This document shows, piece by piece, positions 37,691 through 51,220 of a stretch of DNA of 64,000 nucleotides. Position 1 is the first letter of the stretch, and the number at the start of each line of letters is the position of its first letter. Both the position numbers and the translations under genes were made by a program. The notes below the pieces were generated by a model. The model made no database searches, had not been told where the DNA came from, and saw only the letters and a program-made list of their open reading frames with translations. This stretch comes from Chamaea fasciata (lineage: Eukaryota > Chordata > Aves > Passeriformes > Sylviidae), in assembly GCA_029207755.1 (NCBI GenBank), contig JARCOQ010000006.1, forward strand, positions 68,484,093 to 68,548,092, given 5' to 3'.

Positions 37691-40600
37691 TTCCTCATCA
37701 GTATTCCATGCCAGTACATATGAGATGAAGGAAACAAACCAGAGAGGAGAGACAGGGAGAAATCCAATGAAGGTTAGAGGGAGCTGAGAGCAACGGAGAC
37801 AAGCAGAAGTGGATTCCTGGCGTTTGTGTTGAACGCTCTCTGGTGTGGCATGTGACAGTGCCAGAGGCAGGACTGTGCACGGCAGCAACAGAGCACACAC
37901 AGCCATTCCCATCGGGCAAGGGTGTCATAACCATCAGTGGGAACGGAAAAGCTCAGCAGCCTCGAGTGCCCCCCCTGGATCGGGGCTCTGGGCACGTTTC
38001 CAAGGCCTGTTTCCGGTGAGCATGGGACACAGTCACGTGTAGATTACCATGACTGCAAAGGGGACAGCCCCCAGGCCTAAGCCCCACACTGCCACGGAGC
38101 TCCTGAGTCATCAGTGCTCCCTTTGGCAGGAGCTGCTCAGACCCACACCAAACCCTGCACTTTCAGTAGAGGAGAGGACAGAAAAAAGTCACACCAATAT
38201 AACCAAGGCATTAAACACCTGCAGAGCAGCAATTGCAGGCAACTGAGGTGCCACACGCTCAGTCTGTGTGACTGTGCACACTGAGTCTTGAAGGAATTCC
38301 CATCATTCTCTGCTGAATGATCCCTGCAGGCCAACACATGCAGACTTTTCATGTGGCCCTGTGTTTCAGAAAGATTCCTAATGGCAGAAACTGTCATTCC
38401 AAACAGAGCAATGAGCTCTTTGAAAAGCCCCCCTTGTGCTCAGCATCCCAGGGGTACCCCACAACCCTTCTGACAGAGCCTGCAGGAGCCCTTGCCATGA
38501 GCAGAGCACACCTGAGAGCAAGTTCCCACTGCACAGGACTGGACAGCAGCCCCTTGGAGGGACCACCTCGGGCACAGGGCCAAGCACACATCCTGCTGCA
38601 CACACGGGGTAAGGCTGAGCTCAGCTGGACCAGGTGAGTGTGTCTGCACAGCAGCATTGCACTATACCTTCTCTCAGGGACACGACAAGAGAGAAATGTC
38701 AGAACAAACCAAGGTGCGATGTTGCCCAGGTCTTCCTTTCACCATTCGGGGTCTGATGCCTCAGCCTGACAGCTCCAGGTGCTTTCAGAGAGCCCTGGCT
38801 TCTGGGCAGAGCTTCACCTGGTCACCAGTAAAGGACTCCCACCTGTACTTTGTACCACAGCTCTCACACAGGATCACAGGTAGCAAGAACATGAGTGCTG
38901 GCACTCCGTGAAAAAAGCCCTGGAGGAGTGCAAAACTGCAGTCAGAAATCTGAGCTGTTTCTTCCCAGCTCAGAACAACCCTTCCCCTCTGTCATAAACA
39001 GAAACATGCAGTCAGCTGAAATGGGACCAGAATATTTATTTGGTAGTGATTTTTACTGCTAGGTCTTGAACATATAAGGCGCCTTGTGCACTTCAAGCAA
39101 GATCCAAAGCTGCAAATGCTGACAAACCAAGTGATTAGCAGCCATTCTAGGCTGTTCTGGAGAACTCAATAGGAAACTCCTTTCAAACCAAACAATCTGC
39201 AAAGCAAATCACCATTTCAGATAATCTAGTGCCTTCCATATCACCTCAGAAATTGTTTTCAAGATGTTTTTCTCGTGTCACCTCCAGTTATTGATTTATT
39301 AAAAAGCAACAAGATATTTCACTGCATAAAGTAAGATTTTTATTTATTTATGCAGGCCTGTCACTGTTGATAAAATACTGTGGATGCCAGAGATTACTGC
39401 ACTCTGTATAATTAAGTGAAAGGGCAAACCTCTGTGCAAGTGCTCAACAGAATCTTGATCCTGCCCAGGCAGGATGGGTGCATGGAGAGTGCAGAGATGC
39501 CCCTGAGGACATCTGAGCCCTGTCCCCCTGCCACTGACCTGGAACAGTCCAATGGCTCCCCAAAGGTCTTCCAGGTCAGGGCTCATCTCTGGGAACACCA
39601 GATAGAAGTTGCAAGTGGAAAACCTACTGCCAGCCCACAGCTCGCCAACAGCAAAGGAAAACAGTCAAAACTCCACCAGCAAGAAAACAACCAACACAAA
39701 GAGCATTGAAGTCACACATCTCCACTCAAACAGCGGGTACGTCCCAACTGTATCCACCCTGTCCAGCTCCACAACAAAGCCAAGGCACTTGAGGGCTGCA
39801 GAAACACCTCCATTTTGAACTCTATTTATGCACCTGTAACAACTAAGCCATCATTCCTCCTTCTCCTGCCCTGTTCTCATTCCAAGTTTACTCAAACATT
39901 TGCTAAGGAACAGTAAATCTTTAGATTATTTAGAATTGCTCTGGTTAATAAACTGAGGGCATTTCATCAACCTTATTCAAAACTCAAACTCATTTATGAC
40001 AAAATTCACATCAGTCTGAGAGGAAGATGTTTTCCACTCCCAGAAAGGCCCTGGCAGCACAACACAGGTTCAGGCTGACTACTGGACAATAAGCAGAGTC
40101 TGATTTTCAGGAGTTTAATTTTAGAACCTGAAAATGAAACACACAATTTCTGAAAGCACATGAGTCCGAAACTGTAACATGGGCACTTGAAGGGCTTGAC
40201 ATGCTAGAGAGATGCCAGACACCAAGCACTCTTTAGGTGCACTTAAGCAGTGTGAGGTATTCAGAGCAGAAGATTGAAGGCATCTTAAGTTCTTGGAGGT
40301 TTTGCTCAGGAATCCAAAATGATTTTCCCAAGGATCATAGCATGTGTGGAATTCCATATCTAGGCCATGGTTTCATGCTCACCTGGCTGCACAAATGCTC
40401 CTCGCCAATTACTGTACACAGCCAAAACCAAGAGCAGGTTACAGGCCAAGTTAAACTAAAAACAAATAAATAGAATAACAACTACAGGGAGAAACTACAT
40501 CTACCTGGCAAGTTTTGGAATAACTAAGAAAAGCATGAAAGGCCTCTCTGCAAGGACAGATTATCACCTAACAACTGTGAAGGAGTTCCCTGGGTACCAC

Positions 40601-41439
40601 CCTACCCAGATCCCTGGGTACCAGCCTCCGGGGTCCCTGAGGTCAGCCCACATTACTAACAGCACACTCTCCTCTGGCCAATGCTAGAGAGAAATCTTGA
40701 ATGAGCAAAGCACAGGCTAATCAAAAGCAAAAGCCCAGAAGGTTTATGAAAATGAAGTGGAAAACACCCTTCTCCTAAACATTGGAGTGTTCTCAAACAG
40801 TCTGCTTTAAACTGGTACTCTGGATTTACTTCAAAGCTGTGTAACAATGAAGCCAAAATACAGGTTTCCATTAGTTGGATTCCCCCCCTCAAATTACAGT
40901 AACAGGTACTTTGGGAATTGCAAGTTTGCTCTATTTCAGAATGTAAAAGTTTCCTAAATGCCCCTTCGATCCATCACGTTCCCAGTGCAGCAGAACAAAC
41001 AGTCCAGTTCCCACCCCAGTGTCACTGTGCCCCAAAGCTGCAAAGTATGCCCAAAGTAGGAAAGAACAGCTGCAGCTGTTCCTGCCTTGGGAAGCTCTCC
41101 CATGCTCCCAACACCACCAGCCAGGAAGGGCAGACTCCAGCCCAGCCACACAGGGACATGTCCAGGGACCAGCTCCTCACTGGGACCCTCCTCACGACTT
41201 TGCTCTCTTGGTTCTTTCGTTACTCTCAAGGTCATCTCTTGTTCACCTGATCATTCACACTGCATCTCTCATCCCCACGCTGGTTTCTTGATTTTCAGTG
41301 AGTTCCAGCCAAGCTAGGCCTGCACCTCCCAGGCACCAGGGTTGTTTGTGACACCCAAGGAACCAGTGCCGCAGACCTTGGGGGAGCTCGGGGGACCTCA
41401 AAGGCAATAGTTCTCTGCCCAGGAGCAAAGAAGCCATTA
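37691..41439. other. Unique non-coding stretch
   Basis: No supported gene. A 24-bp duplication at 40587-40634 is listed separately. Confidence 0.55.
40587..40634. repeat. 24-bp tandem duplication, partly diverged
   Basis: Two adjacent 24-bp units both begin tccctgggtacca; the second halves differ at several positions. Confidence 0.7.
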
Positions 41440-41600
41440 CAGCTTGTACTAGAAGATTTAATAGGTGTCATAATTTATCATGTAAACCGAAAAGTGTTTC
41501 TTAATTAAGTGCGTACGTTAATGAATTTTTTAATTTGATCCCTGTAAGTACCTTGCTATACTAATTGCAATATTCTACACATTAGTCATCCGCTGTTGCC
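41440..41600. promoter_or_regulatory. AT-rich block with TTAATTAA and GTCATAAT sites
   Basis: About 160 bp holding gtgtcataatttatcatg, cttaattaagtgcgtacg, ttaatgaattttttaattt and actaattgcaatatt. It is sharply more AT-rich than the sequence before it, and not a simple repeat. Candidate enhancer, unverified. Confidence 0.27.
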
Positions 41601-44600
41601 CTTGGCTATTTTCTACCCTGAGAGGGAGAGACAGAGCTTTTCAGTTAAAGTTCATTTAACTCTTTCCACCCAACAAATTAAATTTCCTGTTCTTCACACT
41701 GGAGAGTGACAGCTGCATTCCAGGCCTGGAGCATGGGAAGCATGGTGCTTGTACACACACCACGAGGGATGGACACATCCCAGTCTGGCCTCAAATGTAA
41801 TGATTTGGGTTAATTTCATTACCTTGAATACAAACAGTACCAAGGGACAGAATTTCCAAGCCACGCATTGATCCAGCTTTCCACATGGGCTCCAGTGAGG
41901 CATCAGCTTTTCTGATACTGCCCACTCATACCCAAAATTCAAGAACAAGAAGGTGGGAACCTTGCCACTGAACATCCAGAGAGTGGAAGGAAAGTAGCTG
42001 GAGGCATGGCACATGGCTCAACCAGCTCAGCAACAACCCCAGCAACTTCTCCATTTGGAACAGACAAACTAGCACGACATGCAGCAGTACTGAGGCAGTT
42101 CATGAACCCGACAGGCATCTCTGGCTACTTTCTGTTACCTGAACAGCTTACAGCGAGGCTTCAGACATCTCTGACACATTCCAGGCTACAAGGTCAATTC
42201 CTACAATTCCTCTTCAGGAATAATACTCTTGAGCTGTGGAGGTCCATTAGATGAGCCAGCACAAACTGAGAATGCCTCACTTCTAGCAGAGAGGCTTTGC
42301 AAACACAGTAAATAAAGTCCTTGGACCCCTACAAACTCAACAGTAAGACAGGACATAACACAAGGGTTATACCAACAACTTAGACAAGAAGCTGGTGTTG
42401 AAAAACACACAGCTTCCTTCTCAGTGACTTCGCTTGTTACTGCTTCTGGAGTTTGCATAAAGAAACTCAGAATTGCAACTCAACTGATGAGAATCAAATG
42501 TGAGTGAGGACCTGAGTTTTGATTGACCTTTCCAAGTCTAAACCAGCCCCCTCTGAAGCCTGTTGAGTAGCAGTCACTACACTTGGCTTGTACAGGAGGG
42601 GCTGACACACCACAACACATCCCCTCATTCCACACAGTTTTTGGGAATAGATGTTCTATCATCCTGCAGCAAGGAGCAATGTGTTTGCACATGCCTGACC
42701 TATGTGCAGGGCAGAACATGATCAGCACCTGAGCAATCCTGCTACTTCCACCTGTACTTCACATCCCTGTCACTGTGATGGAGATAGAAAACCAAACAAG
42801 GGAAGAAATGGTGCCAAGTGTGGACAGTTGCAATGTGACTTCCCCCATGGAACTCCTGCTGGGCTGAGGAGCCAGCCTTGGGCATTCTGCTGTCCCACAG
42901 CTCATCATTCCAGCTGGATGCTTCCTGCCACACCTGACTCTATTTATACTCAGATCCATCAGCAACTGCTCTAATCACTGATTGGAATTAAAGCTACCTC
43001 TGAACTCCGAATAACAGTAACACACCATGGTAATCCACCACACAGTTTGCTCTCCACACACACTTCTGAGCACATCTTTGGTCTGCTTTTGCTGGCAGCT
43101 CTTCTGACAAGCTCACACATGGAATTAAGTGGATTACATGGAACATGTTTAACTAGCCCAGGAACCGCTGAGGCCGAGGTAGCAACGTTGCATCACTCAT
43201 TCATTCCCCACTCACAGGCAGAGCCTGTGAAATTAATAGCAACAGCCCAGCATAACACACTTCAGGGAAGTGAGACTCTTTACATGGGTGGCTGTCACCT
43301 GCTTTTCAACAAATTTCAAAGTGTTGCCTACAGCATCCTGTTGTATTAGATAAAATGCATCCTGACACCTTTCTCACTGTATTACGCTCACGCGCTCAAA
43401 TATTGAGATGCAAACCTCCCTCTGTTTTTTTAAAGAAGAGGATACTGCCCAGTAACTGCCAGAGGTCAGATTTTGGTGTTTGGCAGCAGATCCTGCCTGT
43501 CCAGTCCTACAGATGCCAGAGATTGCCAACTTCACCCTGTTTGAAAAATCCTTCTCTGATACCCTGACCCCCAGCACAGTTATTCCTGGTGAGATTGGGA
43601 GCTGCTGCTGGCTGTTTCCCAGTCACGTCTCCTAGTGCCATCCACTACCACAGCTGCACGTGAGTCATGCTGCCATTAGTGCCAGGAAGAGACATCTTCC
43701 CAACTTGCAGCCCAACACCCTGCAGCTGTAAAATCAAGTTAAATCCAAGCTCACCCCCCTGCCCTACAATGCACCCCCCACCCTCTGCTGACCAGTGCTC
43801 GACCAGTTCCAGTAATCTCAGCAGGAACAACATGAGCAATTTCATCAGGGAGGGTCAGGCCAGCCACAGGTACAGGGAAGAACTAGATAACAAGAAAATA
43901 GTCTTGTTCCTCTTTCTGAATCCAAAATCTGAATTAGGAGGGTTAGAGAAGTGGTATTTATTTTTTGCAAAGTCTGCAGAGAGCACAAGCAAGTAGATTT
44001 CCAGCAGTTCTTCCACACGTAACTAAAGCACATCACAGGTAGATGTGTCAGAAAATCACCTTCCCCACTACACATACCATATGTTTATGAAGACACAAGA
44101 TACACATATTTTATCCTAGCGTGGGATCTGACATGACACTGTCAAACAAAGCTCACTGAGTTTCTCACTCAAGCAACGACATTCTTGTCATATTTATCCT
44201 TAACCACTTCTGCAGACACTGCTTCCAGTACAGACTATCTCTTGGTACACAAGATGCTGTTACTGTAAGTACCCAAAGATAGACAGCGAATACACAAAGC
44301 CATGAATTTGTGCTTCAGACTGGACACAACAATATGCAGTTAACTCTGGGAAAAATGGTAGCCCAGCTACCACTGGGCTTCTCTCTCCAGTGCTCTGCAC
44401 TTGTGGGTGTGTATCCCTCCCTATGAACCTCCATTTTGATCCTGTGCCAATATTCACAGGTGTGAAACCATTACAAGGTGCAATAAAATGGAAAACACCA
44501 GACTCATGATACTTCTCTCTCACAAAGATCATCTGGACCATATTTTCAGTTGGTGTAAGCCAGCATTAACACCTCTGGCATCACTGGAACGATGCCAAAT

Positions 44601-45210
44601 TTACACCACTGAAGAACTCTGGCCCTCTGTTCCCTTGCACAACACCCCATGGTTGCTGTCACACCTCAGCACCAATTGCACATGGATGCTTTGTTGTAAG
44701 TGAGGCTGTTTTACTCACACTTTGGCCTTTGGAGAGGGAAATCCCATATTCCTTTTCTAAGTTCTCTGAGACACCCTTGGGAAAGCTTAAGGCCACTCAA
44801 GCAGGGGACATGAAGAGCTTCCTAGATTTTGACCAATTTCTTCAGGGATTCTCCTACCTTCACAGGATGTTATCATGGAGGATGCTCCTCCATCTGCAGC
44901 TATCTGAGAAGCACTGGTACAAACATGCACCAGTGGTTAGGCAAGCACTACATCAGTCTACAGCTGGTCTCCTCAGCATCCTTCTGACAAATTCACCTCT
45001 GTACTATTCTTTCCAAATTGTTCCTCTATCACAATAAAACACCTACTGACTCTGGGTGGAGTGACCCCATGGCTCACGTGCTCTTTTAAGCACACATGCC
45101 AACCTACCTGCAATCCCAAAGAACTAACAAAATGAAAATAAATTGTCTCAGACCAGAGTCTAAATAACACCTCTCACTTGATAAGTTATTTCTGTCTATT
45201 CTTTTAACCC
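41601..45210. other. Unique non-coding stretch
   Basis: No gene or recognised repeat. Open frames are short and overlap on both strands. Confidence 0.55.
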
Positions 45211-45232
45211 TTTTCACTGTCAACAGTGAAAA
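45211..45232. repeat. Near-perfect palindrome, 10-bp arms, 2-nt centre
   Basis: ttttcactgt at 45211-45220 and its exact inverse acagtgaaaa at 45223-45232 are separated by ca. The arrangement resembles a symmetric dimer site. The half-site ttttcactgt is only loosely like a T-box half-site. Confidence 0.7.
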
Positions 45233-47215
45233 AATCCTGGAAGGAGAAATGGTTCCTCACTATAAATGTGATGAAAAAGCAAAAATTGAACCACACGGTT
45301 TTATACCATGTCATTCCAAGTCAAATGTCAACACACTTGAATTATACAAATACCCTGAGTGCCTTATAAGTCATTGATGAGGATTTTATTTATCCATTGT
45401 TCAAAGCACATCCTCCTTGTTTATCTGTCCCTTTTAATCTTCATTGCAGCACAGAAAGCACAGTTTAAGGGACTCAATTCCTGTCCTGCATCGTGCAGCC
45501 TCCTTGCGCCATGCTAATGTAGCTGCTTCTTGGCTCCGGGGGGCGTGTATGGAAGAGTCCAAGCTCCACCATCACAGGTAAGACTGTACCCTCAGGCTCT
45601 TGTATGAGTTTTGTCACTTGGACAAAAGCTGTTCCCTGGGAATTCCCAGTAAGCAGGCACAAGACAAAACCCTGACATCTGGTCAACCACAGTGAAATGC
45701 CCTTTGACAGAACAAACCCAACTCTGGTGGCTGAACTAAATCTGGAGAAGTTTCTCTGCCATCGTTAATTGTGTCCCCAGCATCCTCACAGAGCCCCGTG
45801 TCAGGTTCGTGAACTGCATCCCCCAGTGCCCCAGACACTTTTGGGTCCTGCTGAATGGCATTTAATGTAGAAGACATCTGATCCGCCACTGAGAGCAGCA
45901 CTAAGTGGCTTGATCAGAAATGACATCTGAGCCAAATGAGCTAATTAGTTTACAGGATTTTCCCTTTCTCCCCCTACAACAGGAGTGGATTAGTGTTTTC
46001 CCCTCAGCTCCGACCTCACTGCAGGGTGCCATCCTATTGTTGGACCCATAGCTGGCATTTATAAAAAATATGAACTGCATGTGTTGGCAGTTCCGTCAAA
46101 GCCAGCACACACGCTGCCGACACACTGTCAGCTCTTTGTCAGGAGCAACACAGCATCAAAACAGTAGGAACAACAACAGCTTCCACTTAAATTGGGAACC
46201 AGCACTGGCAAACCAGGACAGGACAAGCCTGAGGCTCTCCAAAGTTCATGAACAAAGCCCGAGGGCTTCTTTGGGTTCATTTCTGCTTTCTCTGTGGCAG
46301 TGGCTGGGAGCTCCAATAATCCCAGGGATGTAATAGTTGCCATTTTCAGTAAACCCACCACATCCACTCTCCAAGCCATCTTGAAAGCTTAAAGTGAAAA
46401 CAAAGTACCCACTCTCCTCCTGCCCAGACTCCTTCTCAGGGAGCATGTCAGCCACCAGCCCCTGGAATGCCGAGCACCACTGACTGCATGTTCCTCAAAT
46501 CCACAGGAAAAAAACAATCTTATGGAGCAGCAGTGACACCATTGGCTAAATACAAGAAGTGCAGTGGGGACTACTAGTTCCAGACAAGGTTCCAGTATTT
46601 CCACTGGCAAAGCCACAGCAGCACAGTCCAAGTGAAAGGCCAGTGACCTGGGAGGCTGGATGATTGAATGGTGCACCAAACACCAGATTCCAGGTAACAG
46701 CTCCACACTTCCAGCCAGTGAAGCAGTTCAGGCCAGAATTTGCCAGAACCGACATCACAGATGGAGCATTAACTTTAAGCCAAGCTTGGAGACTGGGCTG
46801 TAAATGATTCCCTTGAACACAACATTAAAGCTGCACCAGGCTTAAAATTCACTTATGACGGGTTTATGCTGCAGCTAGACAGAAACACTCCTTAACCTGC
46901 TCCAGTGGGTCCTCAATCACCTCAGCAGCAACGCTTCCACACTCCCAAAGCTGAAGGTAACATCCCTGTGGCACCTGTGGCCCACTAACTCTGTGCCTCC
47001 AGATGAATCACCAAAGCCACAACCACCAGAAGAATAGCCTAAGCTCCATCATGGAACCACACAGAGCTGCACACTGTCCGGGACCATTCTGGAATGCTTC
47101 CAACACCCAGTTTGTGTTGCTGTTTCCAGCGGTCCCTTTAGCGCATCAGCTAGGCTTCCTGTAAGCATTCAGGCAGGCTGCACAACACTGGATTTGAGGG
47201 GCAGATCTTCATAAC
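45233..47215. other. Unique non-coding stretch
   Basis: No supported gene. A minus-strand acidic open frame at 45683-45901 was considered and not accepted. Confidence 0.5.
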
Positions 47216-47325
47216 AGCAACAGTTTTAACTAATTAGAAGTGATTTATGCAATTTAATATTCAATATTGAGCCATTTAATATGTGATCTATATTAGTACA
47301 GGTTTTATCAGGTCTTGAAAGAGTT
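47216..47325. promoter_or_regulatory. AT-rich block
   Basis: Contains aactaattagaag, gcaatttaatattcaatatt and catttaatatgtg within 110 bp. The palindromic pair aatatt-c-aatatt lies near its centre. Candidate regulatory block, unverified. Confidence 0.2.
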
Positions 47326-49129
47326 AACCTGGACAGAACACACTCATGCACCAATTCCTGCAGAAGAGCCAAACAGTACATGGAACCATGTTGAATGATG
47401 GAACTGAAGAGATTTGAGGATGTGCACGAACATAAAACCAAGTTGCTTGCTCTGCAAACACCAGCTACAGCTTATTCACAGCTTTGTGAGGTCCTTTGAA
47501 AAAAGGTAACTGGCAGAATTTCTCTGAGCCTCTCTCTATATTTTACCTGTAGCAGACAAGGAGTGCAGCAGACAGGCCTCTGCATTTGGGCTCTGAGCAC
47601 ACGGGGTTCAGCTCTGCCTGCACTAGCATCACATTGGGTGGATCTGAGTGATTCTAATCACAGCCAGCACCTCTGAAATGGCTGCCATGGTATTTCTATC
47701 CCCTCAATAATCCTCCAGGAGCACTGATGAAAAAAGAGCAGCACTTAAGAAAAATACGCGCATCTTGCAGAGAAACTAATTTACTACAACACAGCAAAAG
47801 CAGGAAAACCCAAACCAAAGCCCGACAGCTTTCACCAGGCTGGAGCAAGGGGAAACATAGCTCCTCAGGTACAGTACCAAAGTCGTTGTCTACACTGGAA
47901 GGGGTCCTCCAGGCACTTTGCTCACCAACATCCTTCTCACTGCCTCTGGCAGCAGAGAGGTGTCTCCTCCACCCTTCGGCTCCTACATGGAGCACTGTTC
48001 CTTTACTGCTGTGCCCACACTGGGCAGCTCCAACTGAACAGGAGGAGGTAGCCGAGGGCTCCTTCTTCCTCAGCCTTTCCTGTATCCCTCATAGGTTCTG
48101 TAGCAGAGCAGAGGACTGAGCAGAGCACTCTGCAAATGTCACCTGCTCCTCTGTGACTGTGCACAACACAGACATACTATCCTCTAGGAAAGCGCCAGGG
48201 AACTCACACATGAGAATTCATCACTGAAGGAGGAGGATTCCAATGAACAGGCCACCTTTTTTGTCTGCAGGAATACAAACCTTTACATTGAAATCAGGGG
48301 TGGGAAGGAACCTCAGAGGTGCACTCCGCAGGTTCTGCCTGGGATGACCAGGGCAGAGACACGGGATGGTGTCACAAAGATCTTTCTGAAGGAAGATGTT
48401 CTCTGCCTGTCACTAACCTGGTTTTTATTTCTCTTCCACCCTCACCTTCCATAAGCATCCAGGCTACCATGCCCTGAGTTTCTTCAGCTGTGTTATTTTC
48501 TGAGATAGACTGAGCCAGCCCAGTGAGATGGGTGGTGACAAGGCTCCACACATACCCAGTCCAACAGTACAAGCACAAGGGTTGGAGGGAGGCTAAAGAC
48601 TGGATGCTTCCCAGTTAAACCACTGGCACGGCTGAAGAGACTGTGTCTTGCTATCCCCAGGAGGAAGTAGGGGAACCAGGCACACAAGAAGACAGAAGGG
48701 ATCCCAACGTAGCCTTAATCTATAAATATTTAAGCAGTCCCTCCTCCCCCTCTCCTCAACAACATATGCCAGCGTCTCCTTCAGCTCATAAAAGCCAATT
48801 CCCTCCTGCTGTTCCCGAGGACCAGGAATCTCCGAGTGGTGATTAGTGGATTACGTGCATCCCAGGGCCTGCCTCCAATCACTTTCCCCTGCAAATTGCT
48901 CAGCTCCGATGCAGCAGCACAGAGCAAAGTGGGCTCTGTCGCTGGGGCCTGGTCCTCATTATGGCCAGGAGACGGCAGGAGTTTGTTTACACAGCTGGAA
49001 CATCATCCTCCCAGGCAGCTTATCAGCCTTTCCCCAGGGTTTCTGCTCCCTGAATGCTTCGGAGTAATCACCATCAGCTACCTATACCCGAAGCAGCATC
49101 TCAGCAATTCACCAAGTCAACTGACAACA
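47326..49129. other. Unique non-coding stretch
   Basis: Nothing gene-like recognised. Confidence 0.5.
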
Positions 49130-49320
49130 ACTTGAGGTAATATTAGCCCCCTTAGAGGAAGGCAAGTGCTCTCCACACAAGGATGCTGGAGCTTAGCACC
49201 ACTCAATAAATCAGAGCAGCATCCTGGAAAGCTTGCCATTAGTTCTGAGCCATTAATTTTCGCTAGGTCTTTGACACGACTGCTTGAGAGCACTATAACC
49301 TGCTCTCTCAAAGTTAAATT
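49130..49320. promoter_or_regulatory. Possible conserved non-coding block
   Basis: Complex unique sequence with gaggtaatattagccc, gagccattaattttcgc and a ctaggtctttgacacg segment. It is not repetitive and looks like vertebrate conserved blocks, but the case is only visual. Confidence 0.15.
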
Positions 49321-51153
49321 ATAAAGAGCAACTTCCCTGAAGGTGCTAGTCTACTAACCCATTTAAGTCCTTGGCTAAACACCTCCAATAAATCACTTGG
49401 GAGCTGCAAGGCAGAAGGTTTCCTACTGCGCAATATGTGAGAGTGAGCCATTCCCTCCCAAAACAAACCCCAGCTTGGGGCACCTTTGGCCTCAAGCAAT
49501 GCCTTTACAAGATACTCCACATCGTGCCACACCAGCTGGGTTAAACCAGACATTTCACTGCATAGAGTTCCACTTAATGACAACTTTCTCTGAAGTCCTT
49601 TCCACTAATTCTCCTCTCAATGATTAAATACCAAAGAGATTTATAAATAGCAGAAAGCAAGCAAGCCCAAAAATTTCCAGTCCTGTTCCCACTGTACCCC
49701 TGGAGACACAACTGTATTCTTTGGGAGGCCCTGTAAGCCTGCACTTCCTAAGCATTTCTGACACTAAAGAAAGATGTAAACAAGTAAATGAGTTGTTGTT
49801 TTGCAACCAACTCATGGCACACTCGACTCCAACCTCATAAGCCTTCTGCTGAAGGTCCAAGGTGAGAATGCCCAGCTGGGACATGCCTACTGTCACTGCA
49901 CAAGGTGGACTTGGGAGCACTTGCGCCACACTTGCTTTCTGTGCACAGGTCCAGAGCCCTGGCCACAGCACAGCCCCCAGCGCTGTGCACAGCTCTCAGC
50001 CCTCCAGGCTTCTGGATGAGGCTGTAATGGAAAACCCTAGTTAAAGGCACTGAAGGAAAAAGGCCTTCTAGGCAATTACCAAGCCGGCATTCAAGCTGCA
50101 TTTTAATTGGACTGTAATGAGGCAACAATGTAGCTGTGATTCCATTCCCACTGAAAAGCCTGCTCCAGGTATAACAAAACCCACATGTTCACAGAGATGA
50201 GGAGCAATCAACTTCATTCTATGTGGTACAGTTAATTATAGAGAGGAAGTAATGAAGCAGTGCCAAAAAGTAAATACTTGACAAAACCTGGTTCCTTTCA
50301 TCTTCCCATGGGGTGCAGTCCCACTGCCATGACCGTGGAAGTACCCTTTCCAAGCTCACCTACATTCACAGCAATCACCAAGGAGAGAACAGTGGCTGTA
50401 TCCTCAGATTTTTTTTTTTTTTTGCAATGGTCTCTCTCTTCTGCAAACCAGTCTGTTTTCAAAGTCACTAACCCGAGCCAAGAGAAAGCAGTATCTCCAT
50501 TAAAATCACACCAATCTACACTCATGTAGAAATAAAGAGTGAAAATCAGTTCTTGAACAATGAAAATTGCAGCCATCATCACCTTACTGGGTCAAACACA
50601 TTTACATCCATGCTTCTGATTTTCCCAACAGAAAACACATCTTATTCATCCCCTTTCTCTGTATCCTCTTGTACCTTCTGTGGCCCCAATGCTCTATCAG
50701 CATGTTTTCAGCTGCAGTCAAGCTTTCCATCTGTAAATAAGACCTCTAATTTCATTATTCATTTCACAATTAATCAAGTAAAGAAGCAGAACCTCTTTGT
50801 ACTCATCAGACTCTCATTACCCCTCAGTGCTAAGCAGTCACAGTGCTGATATGGTGAAACGAAGGAATGTCTGTGGAACAGGTAGGATCCAACAGAGCAG
50901 GTAGGAGCACAGAAACACAGGGAGGTGTTGCTCCTGCTCCGAGAGCATTTATCAGAGGCCAAGAGTAATGATCACCACTTCCAAAGGATCATACATGCTA
51001 GTGACTGACACCTTGGACACAGGAAGAGACTAACGCAGCCTAAGTCACTGAATGAGGCACCAGAGGTTCTCTCTGGGGATGGGATAGAAGAGATAACAGC
51101 ATATTCAGACATAACAACAGCTCCTGGCTGACACCTCCAGCTGTCTTTGCAGT
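49321..51153. other. Unique non-coding stretch
   Basis: No gene recognised. A run of 15 T lies at 50409-50423. Confidence 0.5.
50409..50423. repeat. Poly(T), 15 T
   Basis: Uninterrupted T run. Confidence 0.95.
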
Positions 51154-51220
51154 CACACCTTCATATGATGGTTCATTTTAGACCTCACACCTTGATTCAA
51201 TATGATGGTTCATTTTAGAC
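51154..51220. repeat. Tandem duplication, about 30-35-bp unit
   Basis: Copy 1 (51154-51183) and copy 2 (51186-51220) share cacacctt at the start and an exact atatgatggttcattttagac at the end. Copy 2 carries about five extra bases (gattc) in the middle. Confidence 0.85.

Noticed and set aside
45683..45901. Acidic minus-strand open frame of about 72 codons (contains QQDPKVSGALGDAVHEPDT)
   Set aside because: The composition is protein-like, but splice signals around it are weak, the frame is short and no family is recognised.
48296..48330. gggaaggaacctcagaggt resembling a CR1 3' tail box
   Set aside because: Similarity is too short and does not extend in either direction.
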